The notes under the pieces are model-generated. The model worked only from the letters and a program-made list of their open reading frames with translations. It was not told where the DNA came from and did not search any database. A stretch of DNA of 27,348 bases from Cellvibrionaceae bacterium (GTDB taxonomy: Bacteria; Pseudomonadota; Gammaproteobacteria; Pseudomonadales; Cellvibrionaceae), in the NCBI GenBank assembly GCA_021151695.1, contig JAGKWU010000026.1:1-27348 (forward strand), written 5' to 3'. Below, piece after piece: positions 1-6,552 of this stretch (within the stretch, counting starts at the first letter, position 1; each line of letters begins with the position of its first letter). Position numbers and translations under genes: made by a program.

Positions 1-90
1 CCCTAACCCTCCCCTTTTCAAGGGGAGGGGACCGATTCTCGCGAGACTCAGCTCCTCCCCCTTTTAAAGGGGGGAGGCTGGGAGGGGGGT
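1..90. repeat. Palindromic intergenic repeat element (two GC-rich hairpins)
   Basis: Two inverted repeats lie in tandem. The first (7-29) pairs CCCTCCCCTT with AAGGGGAGGG around a 3-base loop. The second (54-77) pairs CCTCCCCCTTT with AAAGGGGGGAGG, with one bulged base. Between them is the 10-bp perfect palindrome TCTCGCGAGA (37-46). The outer ends (CCCTAACCCTCCC and the G-rich run at 71-89) are also roughly inverted to each other, so the unit could fold as one long structure. The layout resembles dispersed REP/MITE-like palindromes of many proteobacterial genomes. Copy number cannot be seen from one window, and the element may extend left of base 1. Confidence 0.6.
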
Positions 91-109
91 ATTGGAAGCT
101 GGTGATAAA

Positions 110-850
110 TTAGTTTTTAATTCCAAGCTGCTGCTTAATCTGCAGCAAATCTTTATTGATCGTGCGACGGTTATCATCAATCGCATCAATCGCTTCTTCG
201 GTTTTGGTGATGCGTGATGCCAGCCCTTCGGCACTCTTCACCTGCGACACCACAGCGTTCAGGCTGGCAGAAGTGTCTTGCAATTTTTTGCGTTGCTCGG
301 CGATGGCTTTATCCAGGATATCCAGATGGCCGGCCACCTCATCCAGATTGGCTTTGTGGGACAGTGAATCCTGCTTGAGTGAGCTGGTATCACTTTTAAG
401 GTTGGCGATTTCTGCCTTGGCGTTTTCCAGGCTTTTGCCCAGGCCAGCAAACTTATCCATATGATCAGAATTGGATTTTTTCGCTGCGTCCCACAGCTTT
501 TTGGTTTCGGCATCCACTTTTTGCAGATTGATGCCGAGGGCAGCCACTGATTGGGTGGACTCACTGGAGGTAAGGTTCAGCTGACTTTCCAGTTGGGCGA
601 TACGGGCTGAATCTTTTTCAATAACTTTTTGCGCTTCCATCAACTGAAAGCCCAGGAAGGCACCACCACCTACGCCAATAAGGGCAATCGCCAAGGCGAT
701 AGCAGGCAGGGAACTGGAGGGTGCGCCACTATAGACAGGCGCCTCGCGACTTTGACGACCATCGTCATAGGCAGCGGCTGACTGGCGGCGGTAGGTGGAT
801 TCCTCGCGCTCGTTAGCGGCGCCGGATAAGGTGGGTTCTCTGCGTTCCAT
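110..850 (-). CDS. Hypothetical single-pass membrane protein with long coiled coil
   Basis: I do not recognise a named family. The 246-residue protein has a polar, Arg/Glu-rich N-terminal segment (about 1-47), one strongly hydrophobic segment with a Gly run (about 48-71), and then about 170 residues of charged, Leu-heptad sequence typical of a coiled coil. With no cleavable signal and a positive N-terminus, the likely topology is cytoplasmic N-terminus with the coiled coil in the periplasm. The open frame extends 28 codons further upstream, but ATG at 850 is preceded by AAGAGA at good spacing and gives the hydrophilic N-terminus, so I chose it. The gene is separated from upstream sodB by a terminator and has its own promoter candidate. 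A role in envelope organisation is only a guess. Confidence 0.75.
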   Translation of the reverse strand: MERREPTLSGAANEREESTYRRQSAAAYDDGRQSREAPVYSGAPSSSLPAIALAIALIGVGGGAFLGFQLMEAQKVIEKDSARIAQLESQLNLTSSESTQSVAALGINLQKVDAETKKLWDAAKKSNSDHMDKFAGLGKSLENAKAEIANLKSDTSSLKQDSLSHKANLDEVAGHLDILDKAIAEQRKKLQDTSASLNAVVSQVKSAEGLASRITKTEEAIDAIDDNRRTINKDLLQIKQQLGIKN

Positions 851-908
851 AATTTCTCTTGCCTGAATTGAAATGCCCTGCCAGGGCCAAAGTGTGAAGT
901 ACCGCCAT

Positions 909-937
909 TTTATAGCAGCGCTACCCACAAACAAGCG
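909..937 (-). promoter_or_regulatory. Candidate extended -10 promoter for the coiled-coil gene
   Basis: Read on the minus strand, TGC directly precedes TATAAA (-10 at 909-914, TG motif at 915-917), an extended -10 arrangement. The region 17 bases further up (about 932-937) has only a poor -35. It lies about 60 bases upstream of the ATG at 850 and just downstream of the sodB terminator, which fits a separate transcript. It is inferred from motif match only. Confidence 0.35.
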
Positions 938-967
938 TTAACCCCAACAAAGGGAAATCCAAGCCAA

Positions 968-996
968 AAAAAACGGGCCTTAGAGACCCGTTTTTT
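968..996 (-). terminator. Rho-independent terminator of sodB
   Basis: An inverted repeat pairs AAAAAACGGG (968-977) with CCCGTTTTTT (987-996) around a short loop. On the minus strand it follows the sodB stop codon by about 30 bases and ends in a U run. A-runs on both sides mean it could also work in the other direction. Confidence 0.8.
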
Positions 997-1027
997 GGCA
1001 ATGCCGAACAATTACTTGGCCCAGTTC

Positions 1028-1612
1028 TTACTTGGCAAAGTTGGCGTTCACGAATTCCCAGTTAACCAGTGACCAGAAGGCACCTATGTAGTTAGGACGT
1101 GAATTGCGGTAGTCGATGTAGTAAGCGTGTTCCCACAGGTCCAGGGTCAGGATTGGGGTAACAGATGCGTCAGTCAGCGGAGTGGCGGCGTTGCTGGTAT
1201 TAACAATAGCTACAGAACCGTCGGCTTTTTTCACCAACCAGGTCCAGGAAGAACCGAAGTTGTTGATTGCTGAGTTAGTGAAGTCTTCTTTGAACTTATC
1301 GAAAGAACCGAACGCCTTGGTGATAGCTTCGCCAACTGCGCCAGTTGGAGCGCCGCCGCCGTTGGGGCTCAGGCAGTTCCAGTAGAAGGTGTGGTTCCAG
1401 ATTTGCGCGGCGTTATTGAATACTGGGCCAGAAGAAGATTTGATCACGTCTTCCAGGCTTTTGCCTTCAAACTCGGTACCTGGAACTAAAGTATTAAGCT
1501 TGTCCACATAAGCTTTGTGGTGTTTGCCGTGGTGATAATCGAGGGTCTCAGCAGAGATGTGCGGAGCCAATGCGTCTTTTGCGTAAGGAAGTGCTGGTAA
1601 TTCAAAGGCCAT
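1028..1612 (-). CDS. sodB: Superoxide dismutase [Fe]
   Basis: This enzyme converts superoxide to hydrogen peroxide and oxygen in the cytoplasm. The 194-residue protein is the normal length for bacterial Fe-SOD and starts with the family's MAFELPALPYA. The four metal ligands are visible: His27 (in DYHHGKHH), His74 (QIWNHTFYW), Asp158 and His162 (DLWEHAYYIDY). Gln70 in AAQIWNH is the position that favours iron over manganese. The ATG at 1612 has AGGAG at good spacing. It appears monocistronic, with a terminator directly after it and the groEL terminator upstream. A symmetric 6-6-6 inverted repeat just upstream of the likely promoter may be a regulator site. Fur or RyhB-type control is known for sodB in relatives, but nothing here proves it. 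Confidence 0.97.
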   Translation of the reverse strand: MAFELPALPYAKDALAPHISAETLDYHHGKHHKAYVDKLNTLVPGTEFEGKSLEDVIKSSSGPVFNNAAQIWNHTFYWNCLSPNGGGAPTGAVGEAITKAFGSFDKFKEDFTNSAINNFGSSWTWLVKKADGSVAIVNTSNAATPLTDASVTPILTLDLWEHAYYIDYRNSRPNYIGAFWSLVNWEFVNANFAK

Positions 1613-1663
1613 GAGGATTCTCCTAATTCACGGTTGGGAAAAGTCTTTTCTATGCGGGTGCGG

Positions 1664-1712
1664 ATTGTATGACAGATCAGGCTGCAGACGTAACCTGATA
1701 TTTGCTTATCAG
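1664..1712 (-). promoter_or_regulatory. Candidate sodB promoter with adjacent inverted repeat
   Basis: On the minus strand a -10 TACAAT (1664-1669) lies 18 bases from a weak -35 TTACGT (1688-1693). Two bases upstream of the -35 is a perfect inverted repeat CTGATA-N6-TATCAG (1695-1712), suited to a dimeric regulator. The repeat is directly visible. The promoter assignment is inferred from motif match and position, about 50 bases upstream of the start codon. Confidence 0.45.
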
Positions 1713-1749
1713 CACCATAGTTTTTGTTTACTAAAAATTTGTCACGGTA

Positions 1750-1781
1750 AAAACAAAAAAAGGGCGCTGAGCGCGCCCTTT
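1750..1781 (-). terminator. Rho-independent terminator of groES-groEL
   Basis: AAAGGGCGC (1759-1767) pairs with GCGCCCTTT (1773-1781) around a 5-base loop. On the minus strand it is followed by a T-rich run (TTTTTTGTTTTT) and lies 14 bases past the groEL stop codon. Confidence 0.88.
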
Positions 1782-1794
1782 GGTGGTGCATGAC

Positions 1795-3444
1795 TTAGAA
1801 GCCCATGCCGCCCATTCCACCCATGCCGCCCATATCGTGGCCATGGCCACCAGCAGCTGGTTTGTCTTCTGGCAGATCAGCAACCATGGCTTCGGTGGTG
1901 ATCATCAGGCCAGCGATAGAACCGGCAGCTTGCAATGCAGTGCGGGTTACTTTGGCTGGGTCGAGGATACCCATCTCGATCATGTCGCCGTACACGCCGG
2001 TAGCAGCATTGTAACCATAGTTACCAGTGCCTTTCTTCACGGTGTCAGCCACTACAGATGGCTCGTCACCCGCATTGGCAACGATTTGACGCAAAGGAGC
2101 TTCCATAGCACGACGAGCAATGCCGATACCGGCGTTTTGATCTTCGTTGTCGCCTTTCAGATCAGCGATAGCAGCTACAGCACGAATCAGTGCAGTACCA
2201 CCGCCGGGAACCACGCCTTCTTCAACGGCTGCACGAGTAGCGTGCAGGGCGTCTTCAACGCGGGCTTTCTTCTCTTTCATTTCTACTTCGGTAGCAGCAC
2301 CTACTTTGATTACCGCAACACCGCCAGCCAGTTTGGCTACGCGCTCTTGCAGTTTTTCGCGGTCGTAATCAGAAGAAGTCTCTTCGATTTGAGCGCGGAT
2401 TTGCTGTACGCGAGATTTGATTTCGTCAGCTTTACCAGCGCCATCAACAATCACAGTGTTTTCTTTGTTCATGGTTACGCGCTTGGCAGTACCCAGGTGT
2501 TCCAAAGTAGCGGATTCCAGATCCAGGCCAACTTCTTCAGAGATCACAGTACCGCCAGTCAATACGGCGATATCTTGCAGCATGGCTTTACGACGGTCGC
2601 CGAAGCCAGGCGCCTTACAAGCAGCCACTTTCACGATGCCGCGGATGTTGTTTACTACCAGAGTAGCCAGTGCTTCGCCTTCAACATCTTCTGCAACGAT
2701 GATCAACGGCTTGCCAGACTTGGCAACACCTTCCAGAACTGGCAACAGCTCACGGATATTAGAGATTTTCTTATCAACCAACAGGATGAATGGGTTGTCG
2801 TGTTCAACGCTCATGCTGTCCTGGTTGTTGATGAAGTAAGGAGACAGGTAGCCACGATCAAATTGCATACCTTCTACTACGTCCAGCTCGTTTTCCAGGC
2901 TGGTACCCTCTTCAACGGTGATAACGCCTTCTTTGCCGACTTTATCCATAGCTTCTGCAATCAAATCACCTACAGAAGTATCGCTGTTAGCAGAAATGCT
3001 ACCTACCTGGGCAATGGATTTGCTTTCAGTACAAGGTTGGGCAATAGATTGAACGTGTTTAACAGCAGCGATAATGGCTTTGTCGATACCGCGCTTCAGG
3101 TCCATCGGGTTCATGCCAGCAGCAACGGATTTCAAACCTTCGTTTACGATGGCTTGTGCCAGAACGGTTGCAGTGGTGGTGCCGTCACCGGCGTCGTCAG
3201 AGGCTTTGGAAGCAACTTCCTTCACCATTTGCGCGCCCATGTTTTCGAACTTGTCTTTCAGGGTAATTTCTTTAGCAACCGATACACCGTCTTTGGTGAT
3301 CGTTGGTGCGCCGAAAGATTTCTCCAGCACTACGTTACGGCCTTTTGGGCCCAGGGTTGCTTTAACGGCGTCAGCCAGTACGTTTACACCAACCAGCATG
3401 CGTTGACGGGCGCTATCGCCAAATTTCACTTCTTTTGCGGACAT
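1795..3444 (-). CDS. groEL: Chaperonin GroEL (60 kDa)
   Basis: GroEL forms the double-ring ATP-dependent chaperonin that folds cytoplasmic proteins with GroES. The 549-residue protein is full length, with the ATP-site motif GDGTTTATVLAQ (catalytic Asp near residue 87), the phosphate loop VKATLGPKGRNV, the GVVPGGGTAL segment and the flexible Gly-Gly-Met C-terminal tail ending GGMGGMGGMGF. The ATG at 3444 is preceded by AAGGA. It is the second gene of a groES-groEL operon, 82 bases after groES, and is followed by a strong terminator. The long plus-strand frame antisense to it (1780-3546) is a shadow with no family resemblance. The His/Met content of the tail (GHGHDMGGMGG) is modest and common. 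Confidence 0.99.
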   Translation of the reverse strand: MSAKEVKFGDSARQRMLVGVNVLADAVKATLGPKGRNVVLEKSFGAPTITKDGVSVAKEITLKDKFENMGAQMVKEVASKASDDAGDGTTTATVLAQAIVNEGLKSVAAGMNPMDLKRGIDKAIIAAVKHVQSIAQPCTESKSIAQVGSISANSDTSVGDLIAEAMDKVGKEGVITVEEGTSLENELDVVEGMQFDRGYLSPYFINNQDSMSVEHDNPFILLVDKKISNIRELLPVLEGVAKSGKPLIIVAEDVEGEALATLVVNNIRGIVKVAACKAPGFGDRRKAMLQDIAVLTGGTVISEEVGLDLESATLEHLGTAKRVTMNKENTVIVDGAGKADEIKSRVQQIRAQIEETSSDYDREKLQERVAKLAGGVAVIKVGAATEVEMKEKKARVEDALHATRAAVEEGVVPGGGTALIRAVAAIADLKGDNEDQNAGIGIARRAMEAPLRQIVANAGDEPSVVADTVKKGTGNYGYNAATGVYGDMIEMGILDPAKVTRTALQAAGSIAGLMITTEAMVADLPEDKPAAGGHGHDMGGMGGMGGMGF

Positions 3445-3481
3445 GATTTTTTCCTTCCAGAATTTCTACTATTCGGATTTC

Positions 3482-3505
3482 CGTCATTCCCGTACGGGCA
3501 TGACG
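3482..3505. repeat. Inverted repeat in the groES-groEL spacer
   Basis: The arms CGTCATTCCCGT and ACGGGCATGACG form a 24-base near-perfect palindrome with one mismatched pair. It resembles the CGTCATTCCCG-type dispersed palindromes found in many proteobacteria. It sits in the untranslated spacer between groES and groEL without a following U run, so it is more likely an mRNA stability or processing hairpin than a terminator. Confidence 0.65.
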
Positions 3506-3526
3506 CTAGATTGAGTGGCTTGGTAA

Positions 3527-3817
3527 TTAAACCAATACGGCCTTGATGTCGCTCTCGTTGAGGATCACCAGCTCTTCGCCGTCGATATTGATGGTGTCGC
3601 TGCCGGCATATTTACCGAACACAACCACGTCACCTACTTTCACATCCAGCGGACGCAGTTCGCCGCTTGCCAATACACGGCCATTACCCACTGCAACTAC
3701 TTCGCCTTGATTAGGCTTTTCTTTGGCAGAACCTGAAAGGATGATGCCACCAGCAGTTTTGGTTTCTTCTTCTTTGCGGCGAACCACAACGCGATCATGT
3801 AACGGACGAATTTTCAT
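3527..3817 (-). CDS. groES: Co-chaperonin GroES (10 kDa)
   Basis: GroES is the heptameric lid of the GroEL chamber. The frame can be extended two codons to a TTG at 3823. However, ATG at 3817 has AGGAG about 9 bases upstream and gives MKIRPLHDRVVV, the canonical N-terminus, and a 96-residue product, the usual length. The mobile loop (KEEETKTAGGIILSGSAKEKP region, about 16-36) with the hydrophobic GGIIL that contacts GroEL is intact. So is the GDVVVFGKYAG segment of the barrel. It is first in the operon, downstream of a sigma-32-like promoter and a GC-rich leader hairpin. Confidence 0.98.
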   Translation of the reverse strand: MKIRPLHDRVVVRRKEEETKTAGGIILSGSAKEKPNQGEVVAVGNGRVLASGELRPLDVKVGDVVVFGKYAGSDTINIDGEELVILNESDIKAVLV

Positions 3818-3896
3818 GGACAAAGTCTCCTAACTTTCGTAATCAAAGTTGCCATATCACATTGGCATTAATTGAAAGGCATTACTGCCAACAGGC

Positions 3897-3920
3897 GGGA
3901 CGCGGCCAAGCGGCCGTCCC
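3897..3920 (-). promoter_or_regulatory. GC-rich hairpin in the groES leader
   Basis: GGGAC (3897-3901) plus GGCC (3904-3907) pairs with GGCC (3912-3915) plus GTCCC (3916-3920), giving a 9-bp GC stem with a 2-base bulge and 4-base loop. It lies just downstream of the predicted transcription start, within the 5' untranslated region. No CIRCE element (TTAGCACTC-N9-GAGTGCTAA) is present. Function is not known. It may stabilise the leader. Confidence 0.5.
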
Positions 3921-3930
3921 GGCGTGCTTG

Positions 3931-3960
3931 CTATATAGCGGCGGATTTATGGGTTTCAAG
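3931..3960 (-). promoter_or_regulatory. Sigma-32-like heat-shock promoter of groES-groEL
   Basis: On the minus strand, CTTGAAA (3954-3960) matches the sigma-32 -35 consensus. After 15 bases comes CTATATAG (3931-3938), an AT-rich -10 that departs from CCCCATNT and could also serve sigma-70. Position, about 115 bases upstream of groES, and gene identity support the call. Confidence 0.6.
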
Positions 3961-4497
3961 CCCCGCCAGCCATGTAAAACACAAGGTGACAGCTAAGTGG
4001 GGATGCCGATTGGGGATTTCAACCTTATGGAACAAAAATTAACGCCAGTAGGATCTGGCAACCAGTCGCCCACTGATCGGTACAGCCTATAACCACCAAC
4101 ATCACCACGGACACCAACACACAGTCAGCGGCGCCTGAATCCGTCCCACCTTTAAACTGATACGGCCCATGTTGCCGTTGAGACAACGTGGGACAAGCAG
4201 GCATTTTCCCCAGTAAAAAGCCCGTCTTGTCACCAGTAAAAATCGTTGCATTTTTGAACGAAATATTTTCGGTAACAGCTATCGCACCCCGGTAACTCTT
4301 TTGCTGGTTAGCGTTACCAAACGCCCCCCCAAAAAATATATTCAGCGTCACCACTGTGCATTCGGGTAGCGCGGATCAATCGCGAGGAGAAACTCAAACC
4401 ACTTGCCACTTTCGCTTGCAAAAAGTGACTAGCCAAGCCAGGCGACACATATGCTCACAAATGAAAATTTTGCAGTTTTCCCCGGTATTCAGGCGGG
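3961..4497. other. Gene-poor spacer between groES and the GH16 gene
   Basis: This is the largest part of the 844-base gap between the two divergently oriented genes. Two open frames exist: 4025-4354 minus, 109 codons with a GTG start, and 4356-4610 plus, 84 codons. Neither has a ribosome-binding site or recognisable family, so I do not call them. Visible structure includes three GGTAAC half-sites (4271-4276, 4291-4296 and inverted at 4313-4318), and a GTCCCAC/GTGGGAC pair (4143-4149/4188-4194) enclosing CGTTG-AGA-CAACG (4176-4188). The region probably holds regulatory sites for the glucanase or decayed sequence. Confidence 0.5.
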
Positions 4498-4526
4498 TTT
4501 TCATTGGGAGAGAGGCTTTCTATACT
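4498..4526 (+). promoter_or_regulatory. Candidate sigma-70 promoter of the GH16 gene
   Basis: TTTTCA (4498-4503) and TATACT (4521-4526) are separated by 17 bases and lie about 135 bases upstream of the GH16 start codon. The -10 matches five of six consensus bases and the -35 four of six. The leader between them and the gene contains a small GACAT-AGCA-ATGTC hairpin (4604-4617). Confidence 0.45.
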
Positions 4527-4661
4527 CGCCCTGCTGCGCACAATGAGAACAGGGAACTTCACAACAATAATGCAGGCGTAGCGCTATTTTCTCCAACCAC
4601 AGGGACATAGCAATGTCGTATCCGCATGTCTGAAGCCTTCAATAATAAAGAGGACATTTTT

Positions 4662-5894
4662 ATGAAAAATTTCACGCGTAAAAGCTTTCACTGGCTTGCC
4701 AGTTGCAGCGCCGCCCTGCTCATTTCGGCCAGCGCCCAAGCGGTGATTTTCCAGGCCGAAAATTACAACGCCTACAACGACACAACTGCCGGAAACAGTG
4801 GCGGTGCCTACCATAATGACAACGTAGACATTGAAGCGACCACCGACACGGGTGGTGGCTATAACATAGGCTGGATCGAGCAGGGCGAATGGTGGGCCTA
4901 CAACGGCTTGAACATTCCCAGTACCGGCAGCTACATTATCCGTATGCGTGTCGCCAGCCCCAGCGGCGGTACCGCATCAGTGGACCTTAATGCGGGTGCC
5001 ATACAATTGGGTAACTTCGCCATCCCGGCTACCGGCGGCTGGCAAAGCTGGACCACCGTGAGCCGCACAGTCACCCTCAACGCAGGCACCTATAACCTGG
5101 GCGTGTTTGCGCAGAGCGCTGGCTGGAACTTCAACTGGATCGAAATCGTACCAGCCAGCAGCAACCTGGTGTGGAGCGATGAATTTAATAGCATCAATAC
5201 CGCCGTATGGACCCACGAAACCGGCGGCGGAGGTTGGGGCAACAGCGAGCGCGAGTACTACACCGCGGGCCAAAATGCCTCTATCCAATACGACTCCCAG
5301 GCCGGCAGTAACGTGCTGGTGTTGGAAGCGCGCAAAGACAACCCATCCAACTACCAATGCTGGTACGGCAAGTGTGAATACACCTCGGCACGTATGAATA
5401 CCAACGGCAAAAAGACCTTCCAGTACGGCCGTATAGAAGCGCGCCTCAAGCTGCCACAAACCCAGGGTATCTGGCCTGCTTTCTGGCTGCTGGGTAACGA
5501 TATAGGTAGCGTGGGCTGGCCACAATGCGGTGAGATAGACATCATGGAGCACGTTGGTTTTGAGCCAGTTACTACGCACGGTGCCATGCACGGACCCAAC
5601 TATTCAGGCAACACGCCGTTCACCGGCGCCAATTATCTGAACGAGTCGGTGGCCAATAATTACCATGTGTATGCAGTGGAGTGGAATTCCCAGGGGGTTA
5701 ACTACTTTGTGGATGGCAACAAGTTCTACAGCGTGACCAAATCCCAGGTTCAGGGTTACGGCAACTGGGTGTTTGATCACCCCATGTTTATCATCCTGAA
5801 CGTGGCCGTGGGCGGCAGCTGGCCAGGTAACCCGGACGGCAGCAGCACCTTCCCGCAACGTATGTATGTAGATTACATTCGCGTTTATCAGTAA
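4662..5894 (+). CDS. Secreted CBM6-GH16 endo-beta-1,3-glucanase (laminarinase-like)
   Basis: This is predicted to hydrolyse beta-1,3- or mixed-linkage glucan outside the cell. The 410-residue precursor has a signal peptide (about 1-27, cleavage after ASAQA), a CBM6 beta-sandwich (about 28-163, beginning VIFQAENY and containing IGWIEQGEWWAY and FNWIEIV), a very short linker, and a GH16 domain (about 169-410) starting LVWSDEF. The catalytic motif GEIDIMEH gives Glu291 as nucleophile and Glu296 as acid/base. The WPAFWLLG and GGSWPGNPDG segments are typical of bacterial laminarinases. The ATG at 4662 is preceded by AAGAGG. An upstream ATG at 4626 lacks a ribosome site and would spoil the signal peptide. 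The gene stands alone, with its own promoter and terminator. Laminarin is the most likely substrate, but lichenan is not excluded. Confidence 0.95.
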   Translation: MKNFTRKSFHWLASCSAALLISASAQAVIFQAENYNAYNDTTAGNSGGAYHNDNVDIEATTDTGGGYNIGWIEQGEWWAYNGLNIPSTGSYIIRMRVASPSGGTASVDLNAGAIQLGNFAIPATGGWQSWTTVSRTVTLNAGTYNLGVFAQSAGWNFNWIEIVPASSNLVWSDEFNSINTAVWTHETGGGGWGNSEREYYTAGQNASIQYDSQAGSNVLVLEARKDNPSNYQCWYGKCEYTSARMNTNGKKTFQYGRIEARLKLPQTQGIWPAFWLLGNDIGSVGWPQCGEIDIMEHVGFEPVTTHGAMHGPNYSGNTPFTGANYLNESVANNYHVYAVEWNSQGVNYFVDGNKFYSVTKSQVQGYGNWVFDHPMFIILNVAVGGSWPGNPDGSSTFPQRMYVDYIRVYQ

Positions 5895-5922
5895 GCGCCG
5901 AGTTGCAGTAAACGGCAGACGT

Positions 5923-5951
5923 AAAAAACCCGGGCAAGCCCGGGTGTTCTT
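5923..5951. terminator. Bidirectional terminator between GH16 gene and fxsA
   Basis: ACCCGGGC (5928-5935) pairs with GCCCGGGT (5938-5945). An A run at 5923-5928 gives the U tract for the minus-strand fxsA, and GTTCTTTT after the stem gives a weaker one for the plus-strand glucanase. It lies between two convergent stop codons. Confidence 0.82.
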
Positions 5952-5961
5952 TTGCAGAAAT

Positions 5962-6504
5962 CTACTTTTTGCGTTCCGGCTTGTGCTCGATAACCTGTCC
6001 CTCAATCACGTCCTTATCCTCGACGCGGGCCGAGCCTTCATGCTCGTAGATATTACCGCCATCGTTCGCACCGGGACGATTAAATCCACCAGCACCAAAA
6101 CCACCAAGTCCACCGCCAAACATCCCGAAGCCCCCCATATTGCCCGCCGCAAAACCCTGGAACTGGCCTTTTTTGGCGAGATGGCGTGCAAACGCTTTAC
6201 GTACAAACGGTAGCAGCAGAATGAGCGCAACCAGATCGCTGATAAAGCCAGGCAGTATCAACAAAATACCGGCGAAGGCTTTCACAATACCTTCTGCGAT
6301 AGGCTCCATGGGCGATTCGCCCGACTGCATGGATTGGGAGCTTTTGATCATGGCGTTGATGCCCTGGCTGCGCATCAACTTCAAACCAAAGATAAAACCG
6401 GCGGCAAGCAGCACCAACGTCGCCAGCGCACCTATTTCATGCCCGACCTTGCTGATCGACCAGACCTCGGCGCAGACAATAACGATTAACCATAACAAGC
6501 CCAT
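5962..6504 (-). CDS. fxsA: FxsA family membrane protein
   Basis: FxsA is a small inner-membrane protein known in E. coli for relieving exclusion of phage T7 by the F plasmid when overproduced. Its normal role is unclear. The sequence has the family pattern: an N-terminal hydrophobic segment, a second around GALATLVLLAAGFIFGLKLMR, and the conserved KAFAGILLILPGFISDLVALILLLPFVRK. A Gly/Phe-rich stretch (about 117-151, with repeats such as GGFGMFGGGLGGFG) and a charged tail follow. ATG at 6504 is preceded by GGGGGTGG and gives 180 residues. A GTG at 6519 would add five residues and is possible. The gene lies 48 bases downstream of the DUF481 gene and could be cotranscribed with it. Confidence 0.85.
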   Translation of the reverse strand: MGLLWLIVIVCAEVWSISKVGHEIGALATLVLLAAGFIFGLKLMRSQGINAMIKSSQSMQSGESPMEPIAEGIVKAFAGILLILPGFISDLVALILLLPFVRKAFARHLAKKGQFQGFAAGNMGGFGMFGGGLGGFGAGGFNRPGANDGGNIYEHEGSARVEDKDVIEGQVIEHKPERKK

Positions 6505-6552
6505 AAACCACCCCCACACACAACGCTATGTTCGCTAAAAAAGGGCGCCATC

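Noticed and set aside
1780..3546. 588-codon plus-strand open frame antisense to groEL
   Set aside because: It exactly shadows groEL and groES and has no recognisable domain or ribosome site. Its length is explained by the codon use of the conserved gene on the other strand.
3838..3960. CIRCE/HrcA control of groES-groEL
   Set aside because: No TTAGCACTC-N9-GAGTGCTAA inverted repeat is present in the upstream region.
4025..4354. 109-codon minus-strand frame in the groES-GH16 gap
   Set aside because: GTG start with no ribosome-binding site, no family resemblance, and a sequence without clear domain structure. A small membrane protein cannot be fully excluded.
4356..4610. 84-codon plus-strand frame upstream of the GH16 gene
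   Set aside because: No ribosome site or recognisable family, and it covers the predicted GH16 promoter and leader.
4977..5591. 204-codon minus-strand frame inside the GH16 gene
   Set aside because: It is antisense to the CBM6 and GH16 domains, which are unmistakable, and has no domain of its own.
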